Assembly (NCBI GenBank): GCA_900552995.1
Contig: USBX01000029.1
Span: 1-9,051, forward strand
DNA: 9,051 nucleotides
DNA from: an uncultured Collinsella sp.
GTDB lineage: Bacteria > Actinomycetota > Coriobacteriia > Coriobacteriales > Coriobacteriaceae
Direction of reading: 5' to 3'
Of the stretch, positions 5,249-9,051 are shown in pieces (the stretch's first letter is position 1; every line of letters starts with the position of its first letter). The notes beneath the pieces were generated by a model. That model saw only the letters and a program-made list of their open reading frames with translations, made no database searches and was not told the origin of the DNA. A program made the translations under genes and the position numbers.

Positions 5249-6939
5249 TCGTACCCGTTAAGTTTACCTACGCCTCGCGCGACCTGTGGTTTGACCCGCA
5301 GGACCTGGATATCCTCGAGGCAGATTACGCTATTTGCTCCACCGAGCGCGGAACCGAGATCGGCCTGGTCACGGCTGATCCCTTCGAGGTACCGCAAGAC
5401 GAGATCGGTCAGCCGCTCAAGCCCGTGCTGCGTGTGGCGAGCGACATCGACCTGCAGCTTGCCGACGACCTGGCCATCCAGGGTGACGAGGCCATGGTCG
5501 ATTTCCGCCGTCTGGTCAAAGAGCTCGACCTCGAGATGAAGCCGGTGGGCGTCGAGTACCTGTTTGGCGGCGAGAAGGCCGTGTTCTACTTTGCGGCCGA
5601 GGAGCGCGTCGATTTTCGCCAGCTCGTCAAGGATCTGTCCTCGACGCTGCACATTCGCGTCGACATGCGCCAGATCGGCGTGCGCGACGAGACCCGCCTG
5701 GTGGGCGGCTATGCCCAGTGCGGCCAGGAGCTCTGTTGCACGCGCTTTGGCGGACAGTTTGAGCCCGTCTCGATCCGCATGGCAAAAGAGCAGGACCTGC
5801 CGCTCAATTCCTCCAAGATCAGCGGCGTGTGCGGCCGCCTGATGTGCTGCCTGCGCTACGAGTTCGAGGCCTACAAGGACTTTAAGAGCCGCGCGCCCAA
5901 AAAGAAGACGCTTATCGATACGCCGCTCGGCAAGGCGCGTATTCAGGAATATGACACGCCGCGCGAGCAGCTGGTGCTGCGCCTGGAGAACGGCAAGGTC
6001 TTTAAGGTCAACCTGGCCGATATGACGTGCTCGGAGGGCTGCAAAAAGAAGGCCGCCGAGCAGGGCTGCAGCTGCCGCCCCGACTGCGTGACGCGCGACG
6101 TGCTCGAGCGCATCGAGTCGCCCGAGATGCGCCTGGCGCTCATGGAACTCGATCGCGAGAACGGCGTCGACGTGGGCGATGGCCTGTCGAGTGCCGACCG
6201 TCTGGCCGGCACGTCGATGCCCAAGCGCCGTCGTCGCGATGCTGAATCCGATGCTCGCGCCGGTCAGGGGCAGGGCGAGGGTCGTGGCCGCGGAAAGGGC
6301 CGTGGCAATGCCGCAACGCCTGAGGCCGAGGAGGCCGCCGGTGGCCGTCGTCGTCGCAAGCGCGCAGGCTCGGGCGATGCTGCCGAGGCTGCAGCCGCGG
6401 GCAAGAACGCCTCTCGCGAGCGCGAGGTTCAGCAACCCCAGCAGCAGAATCGCGGCGGTGGCATGAACCCCACACGTCGCCGCCGCCGTCATCTGTCGAG
6501 CGAGGAGCGCGAGGACGCCTTCCGCGCCGCAGCTGCTCGCGAGGCTGGTGCCGCTTCCAAGGGCGCCTCGGCCTCCGATGCGTCTGCCGACAAGGGCGGC
6601 AAGTCACGTGGCGAGGATGAGCGCGCGCCGCGTCCGCGCCGTCGCCATTCCTCGGGCGCGCAGCAGAAGCCTTCAGTGCCCTCCGTGGCCGATCAGGTCT
6701 CGGATGGCGAGGTCAAGGTCACGCGCCGTCGTCCCGGAGATGGCGGGGGAGCGGCTGCTAAGGCTTCGCGTGGCGCCGCTCGCGACGAGCGCGAGCCGCG
6801 CGAGGATCGCGGTGGCGAGGGCTCGGCCGACCAGGGCCAAAAGCGCCGTCGCCGTCGCCGTTCCCGCAAGCCGCGCCAGGATGGTGGCGAGGGCTCGACC
6901 CCGTCTTCGTCTGCACCACAACCGCCCGCCGGCGAATAA
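5239..6939 (+). CDS. ricT: RicT/YaaT (PSP1 domain) with long arginine-rich C-terminal extension
   Basis: In B. subtilis RicT (YaaT) joins RicA and RicF in an iron-sulfur complex that promotes RNase Y-dependent mRNA maturation and affects sporulation, competence and biofilm control. Residues 1 to about 310 match the PSP1/YaaT core: a beta-rich start, YLFGGEKAVFYFAAEERVDFR near 107-127, and the Cys clusters CGQELCC (161-167) and CGRLMCC (198-204). A further cluster, Cys264, 268, 277, 279 and 283, follows. Residues about 325-566 are a low-complexity, probably disordered tail with six Arg clusters (330-333, 370-375, 413-417, 465-469, 496-498, 536-541), a GRGRGKGRG stretch (348-356) and Ala/Glu/Ser/Gly spacers. 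B. subtilis YaaT is roughly 275 residues, so the tail nearly doubles the protein. The ATG at 5239 has AGGAAGG 7 bases upstream and overlaps the last 10 bases of holB, suggesting translational coupling. RicA and RicF are not in the window. Confidence 0.92.
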   Translation: MPLVVPVKFTYASRDLWFDPQDLDILEADYAICSTERGTEIGLVTADPFEVPQDEIGQPLKPVLRVASDIDLQLADDLAIQGDEAMVDFRRLVKELDLEMKPVGVEYLFGGEKAVFYFAAEERVDFRQLVKDLSSTLHIRVDMRQIGVRDETRLVGGYAQCGQELCCTRFGGQFEPVSIRMAKEQDLPLNSSKISGVCGRLMCCLRYEFEAYKDFKSRAPKKKTLIDTPLGKARIQEYDTPREQLVLRLENGKVFKVNLADMTCSEGCKKKAAEQGCSCRPDCVTRDVLERIESPEMRLALMELDRENGVDVGDGLSSADRLAGTSMPKRRRRDAESDARAGQGQGEGRGRGKGRGNAATPEAEEAAGGRRRRKRAGSGDAAEAAAAGKNASREREVQQPQQQNRGGGMNPTRRRRRHLSSEEREDAFRAAAAREAGAASKGASASDASADKGGKSRGEDERAPRPRRRHSSGAQQKPSVPSVADQVSDGEVKVTRRRPGDGGGAAAKASRGAARDEREPREDRGGEGSADQGQKRRRRRRSRKPRQDGGEGSTPSSSAPQPPAGE

Positions 6940-6967
6940 CGCCCGCGAGCGGATTTTGCTCGCCTTG

Positions 6968-6984
6968 CCCCGAGCGCATCGGGG
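6968..6984. promoter_or_regulatory. Small inverted repeat abutting the comF -10 box
   Basis: CCCCGA (6968-6973) and TCGGGG (6979-6984) form a 6-bp perfect inverted repeat with a 5-base loop ending exactly at the TATCAT box. It could be an operator in the promoter spacer or a weak end-of-operon hairpin for ricT; there is no T-run, so termination is doubtful. Confidence 0.35.
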
Positions 6985-6990
6985 TATCAT
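6985..6990 (+). promoter_or_regulatory. Candidate -10 box of the comF operon
   Basis: TATCAT lies within GGGGTATCAT, the same ten bases found at 3374-3383 before tmk. No good -35 box is visible: TTGCCC (6965-6970) is only 14 bases away and TTGCTC (6956-6961) is 23 away. If used, transcription would start near 6996-6999, only a few bases before the hairpin at 7003-7038. Confidence 0.45.
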
Positions 6991-7002
6991 AGCGCTGAAT
7001 CA

Positions 7003-7038
7003 ACAACCCTCCCTGCGACCGAACGTAGGGAGGGTTGT
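7003..7038 (+). promoter_or_regulatory. 5' leader hairpin sequestering the comF ribosome-binding site
   Basis: ACAACCCTCCCT (7003-7014) and AGGGAGGGTTGT (7027-7038) are perfectly complementary over 12 bp. The stem can extend inward by G-U, C-G and G-C pairs (7015-7017 with 7024-7026), leaving the loop ACCGAA. The only Shine-Dalgarno sequence for the TTG start at 7042, AGGGAGGG at 7027-7034, is fully paired in this stem. No U-run follows, so it is not an intrinsic terminator. The structure should limit initiation unless opened by a factor, temperature or a coupled event. Confidence 0.7.
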
Positions 7039-7041
7039 GTC

Positions 7042-7848
7042 TTGAAGAGCCATCTAAACAAATTGAGCCGTCTGCAGGGTGCCGGCGCCCTACCGTTTGC
7101 GGACGAATTGCTGCCGTTTGCCGAGCGGGCGGCACGCGAGGCACTCGAGGCATTGTCGCCAACACGATGTGCCGGCTGCGAGCGCGCCGGCGCGCTTATT
7201 TGCCAAGACTGCCTGGCCGCGCTCACGCTCATCGACCCACGTCATAGCTGTACCCGATGCGGCGCCCCGTTTGGGGATTTGCTGTGCACTGAGTGTTCGG
7301 TCGAGGGCACGTCCTCGGCAATGGCGGAGGCGCTCGACCGCTGCCTGGCGTGCTCCGTCTATGCGCATCCGCTGCCGCGCATCATTAAAGCGTACAAGGA
7401 CGCGGGCGAGCGACGCCTGGCGCCGTATCTGGCGGAGCTGCTCTACGACACTGCCCTGCATGCCCAGGTCGTAGCGCCCGAACGCTTAGGAGGTGTGCTG
7501 TCCGGTGCGGATGCGGTGGTGTTTGTGCCCGCGACGGCGGCAGCGTTTCGGCGGCGTGGCTTTGATCATATGGAGGCCATTGCGCGCCCATTTTGCGAGC
7601 TGTCGGGTGTTCCCCTGCTCGATGCCCTCGTCAAGTACGGGCATGGCGACCAGCGCGAACTCGGTCGTGAGGAGCGTCGCGAGCGTGCCCAAGGCATGTA
7701 CGAGACGGTTGAGGACGTGCACGGCCGCCGCCTACTGCTTATCGATGACGTTATCACCACGGGCGCGACCATGGCAGCAGCCTCGGCGGAGCTCAAGCGT
7801 GCCGGCGCTGCGGCAGTCGATGGCCTTGCTATCGCACGTGTTTGGTAG
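7042..7848 (+). CDS. comFC: ComF-family protein (phosphoribosyltransferase fold with zinc ribbons)
   Basis: The 268-residue protein has two Cys4 zinc ribbons (Cys43, 46, 54, 57 and Cys70, 73, 82, 85) followed by a phosphoribosyltransferase-type domain. The PRPP-loop motif LLLIDDVITTGATM ends the fold at about 231-244, with Asp235-Asp236 and TTGAT at 239-243. FVPATAAAFRRRGFDHMEAIARPF at about 155-178 matches the family's second conserved stretch. ComFC/GntX proteins are linked to natural transformation, acting in the cytoplasm on incoming single-stranded DNA; the reaction is not established here. The TTG at 7042 is chosen because AGGGAGGG lies 7 bases upstream and no ATG occurs before the zinc ribbons. 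The N-terminus is longer than usual by about 30 residues. No comFA or other competence gene is visible. A nuclease-like gene follows after 10 bases. Confidence 0.85.
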   Translation: MKSHLNKLSRLQGAGALPFADELLPFAERAAREALEALSPTRCAGCERAGALICQDCLAALTLIDPRHSCTRCGAPFGDLLCTECSVEGTSSAMAEALDRCLACSVYAHPLPRIIKAYKDAGERRLAPYLAELLYDTALHAQVVAPERLGGVLSGADAVVFVPATAAAFRRRGFDHMEAIARPFCELSGVPLLDALVKYGHGDQRELGREERRERAQGMYETVEDVHGRRLLLIDDVITTGATMAAASAELKRAGAAAVDGLAIARVW

Positions 7849-7858
7849 GGGTGGTTTT

Positions 7859-8968
7859 GTGGCAGTGAAGATTGAGCGGCGCAACGAGCCGACAGGCGAA
7901 CAGCTAGCGGCTTCCGTAATCCTAACAGGCGCTTCAGCGCTGCGCATGATGCGCGCCGAGCGCCGGCAGATGGGCTATATCAGCTGGAAGGACCTTAATC
8001 CCGATGAAGAGCGCCGTGTGCTGCGCACGTCGTCGCCCTCGACCGAGGACATCTATCTTCCCGACTTGGTGCGAATTGGAGCCGCAAGCGGCGAGGTGCA
8101 AGAGGATTTGTGCTTGCTGGTGGGATCTGCGGCGCAGCGCCGCCGCATGCCTAGCGTAGGCTGGTCCGTGTGTTCCGGGTTGCCCGCCGGCTCGATTCTA
8201 GAGGTGGAACCGGGGGTGTACAGCTTGTCTCCCGAGGCCCTCTGCCTTGCCGTTGCGCGCGAACTTGGCTGTATCCAGGCATTTGCCCTGGCCCAGGAGC
8301 TGTGCTCTAAGATTTCACTGAGCGACCGCGGGAAGTATCTGCCTCCCTACACCTCGCCTGTTACGAATAAACTTGCAAAGGACAAGGACCAGCCAGCAGA
8401 CGTGGGCTACTTTGAAGTCGAGCCGGCGCTGACGCCCGATCGCCTGGCAGATTACCTTGCGGCATGCAAGGGGAATGTGGCCAAACAGCTGCTGCGTCTG
8501 TGTCCCTATCTTTCGGAAAACCTGCTCTCGCCCATGGAGTGCATCATGCTCGCCCTGTTTTCGCTTCCGTTTTCCTATGGCGGGTTTGCCTGCGGGCCTT
8601 TTAAGACCGACTACAAGATCGAGTTCGATGACCGTGCGCAGGCAATCTCGGGGATGCCTCATGCAGTTTGCGATGCGTATCAAGAGGCAGCCCGGTTTGA
8701 CCTGGAATACAACGGTGAGCTGGGCCATTCCTCCCGGAGGGGACGTATCCATGATGAAAAACGCAACACGGGCTTGATTACTATGGGAATCGAGGTCGCG
8801 ACGGTCAACAACGAAATGCTCTGCGACATGGAAGCGATGGAAGCGCTCGCATGGCGCATCCACCAGCGTATGCGAAAGCGGTACCGGAATCGTGTCGATG
8901 CCCGCAGGAAGAAGCAAGAGGCGTTGCTTAACACGCTGCGGGCGTGTTTTGGGCTTAAGCCGGTCTAA
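7859..8968 (+). CDS. Predicted nuclease-like protein (AbiEi/DUF559-like architecture), function unknown
   Basis: The protein is 369 residues from the GTG at 7859, which has AGGGG about 7 bases upstream and lies 10 bases after the comF stop; a GTG at 7865 is also possible. The N-terminal part contains a substrate- or DNA-binding-like stretch (SSPSTEDIYLPDLVRIG, then LSPEALCLAVARELG). The middle has LSPMECIMLALFSLPFSYGGF. The C-terminus has FDLEYNGELGH (Asp281, Glu283, His290), then HDEKRNTGLITMGIEV (Asp299, Arg302), a pattern like the PD-(D/E)XK core of DUF559/Vsr-like endonucleases. A basic tail rich in Arg and Lys follows (about 340-355). I recall a multi-copy family with the same order in Coriobacteriia, sometimes compared to AbiEi antitoxins, but no AbiEii-like toxin is beside it here. 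The family's function is not established. Catalytic activity is an inference. Confidence 0.75.
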   Translation: MAVKIERRNEPTGEQLAASVILTGASALRMMRAERRQMGYISWKDLNPDEERRVLRTSSPSTEDIYLPDLVRIGAASGEVQEDLCLLVGSAAQRRRMPSVGWSVCSGLPAGSILEVEPGVYSLSPEALCLAVARELGCIQAFALAQELCSKISLSDRGKYLPPYTSPVTNKLAKDKDQPADVGYFEVEPALTPDRLADYLAACKGNVAKQLLRLCPYLSENLLSPMECIMLALFSLPFSYGGFACGPFKTDYKIEFDDRAQAISGMPHAVCDAYQEAARFDLEYNGELGHSSRRGRIHDEKRNTGLITMGIEVATVNNEMLCDMEAMEALAWRIHQRMRKRYRNRVDARRKKQEALLNTLRACFGLKPV

Positions 8969-8996
8969 TTCACGTCGAAAATAGGGGGTTAATCAT

Positions 8997-9002
8997 ATGC
9001 CC
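8997..9002 (+). CDS. Possible start of the next gene, cut off by the adapter
   Basis: An ATG at 8997 is preceded by AGGGGG (8983-8988) with an 8-base gap, good spacing for translation start, and lies 28 bases after the preceding stop with no terminator between. Only Met-Pro remains before the insert ends, so the product cannot be named. It would be the third gene of the comF operon. Confidence 0.4.
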
Positions 9003-9051
9003 CTGTCTCTTATACACATCTCCGAGCCCACGAGACACTCGCTAATCTCGT
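9003..9051 (-). other. Illumina Nextera P7/i7 adapter (not biological)
   Basis: Bases 9003-9021 are the reverse complement of the Tn5 mosaic end (CTGTCTCTTATACACATCT), 9022-9036 are the Nextera read-2 tail (CCGAGCCCACGAGAC), 9037-9044 (ACTCGCTA) sit at the i7 index position and match the index I remember as N716, and 9045-9051 begin the P7 primer. Together with the left adapter this shows a complete library molecule with an 8,952-base insert. Confidence 0.98.

Noticed and set aside
5245..6492. 415-residue open frame on the minus strand opposite ricT
   Set aside because: Low-complexity Ala/Leu/Arg/His composition is typical of an antisense shadow; the plus-strand frame has conserved RicT motifs and a good start.
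6215..6936. Arg-codon-rich repeats in ricT read as a tandem DNA repeat or a frameshifted region
   Set aside because: Clusters are irregularly spaced, codons vary, and the frame stays open without a shift to the stop, so this is protein-level low complexity.
7493..7858. Upstream in-frame extension of the nuclease-like gene from an ATG at 7493
   Set aside because: It would overlap most of the comF phosphoribosyltransferase domain; its Arg/Ser-rich translation is a shadow, and the GTG at 7859 has a suitable ribosome site.
8315..8917. 200-residue open frame on the minus strand opposite the nuclease-like gene
   Set aside because: No ribosome site, no recognised motif, and fully inside a better supported plus-strand gene.
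51..9002. CRISPR array, tRNA, rRNA, insertion sequence or prophage genes
   Set aside because: No regularly spaced direct repeats, no cloverleaf or rRNA signatures, and no transposase or phage motifs seen on either strand.

Overview
The window is one tagmented library molecule. Bases 1-50 are the Illumina Nextera P5-side adapter and bases 9003-9051 the P7-side adapter. Only 51-9002 (8,952 bases) is biological, and both ends of that insert cut through genes. The DNA is GC-rich with strongly GC-biased third codon positions. The gene order tmk-holB-ricT, the archaeal-like TopA with several zinc ribbons, and a family of AbiEi/DUF559-like proteins that I remember from Coriobacteriia together suggest a gut Coriobacteriia, most likely Collinsella or a close relative. 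This assignment rests on recollection, not on a search.

Layout: (1) 52-2070 (+), the 3' part of topA, a type IA topoisomerase with four C-terminal zinc ribbons and a Lys/Ala/Thr-rich tail. (2) 2093-2134, a strong bidirectional terminator, followed by a REP-like inverted repeat at 2137-2194. (3) 2213-3196 (-), a zinc-ribbon protein with one transmembrane segment and an Asp-rich region, convergent with topA. (4) 3197-3435, a divergent intergenic region with a TATAAT box for the minus-strand gene, a second REP-like inverted repeat (3265-3333), a 12-bp palindrome and a candidate promoter for the next operon. (5) 3436-6939 (+), a tight operon of tmk, holB and ricT (1-base gap, then a 10-base overlap). 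(6) 6940-7041, a short region with a candidate promoter and a 5' hairpin that buries the Shine-Dalgarno sequence of the next gene. (7) 7042-8968 (+), a comF-family gene and a predicted nuclease-like gene of unknown function 10 bases apart. A possible next gene starts at 8997 and is cut off by the adapter.

Functionally this is mostly housekeeping: topology control (TopA), dTTP synthesis (Tmk), replicase clamp loading (HolB) and an mRNA-maturation/regulatory factor (RicT). A ComF-like phosphoribosyltransferase-fold protein linked to DNA uptake and an unassigned nuclease-like protein follow. I see no CRISPR array, tRNA, rRNA, insertion sequence or prophage. The less ordinary signals are the sequestered Shine-Dalgarno hairpin at comF, the Arg-cluster tail of RicT, the duplicated zinc-ribbon pair in TopA, the two REP-like palindromes bracketing the zinc-ribbon gene, and adapter-derived peptides that would contaminate predicted proteins. 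No intergenic stretch exceeds 300 bases.
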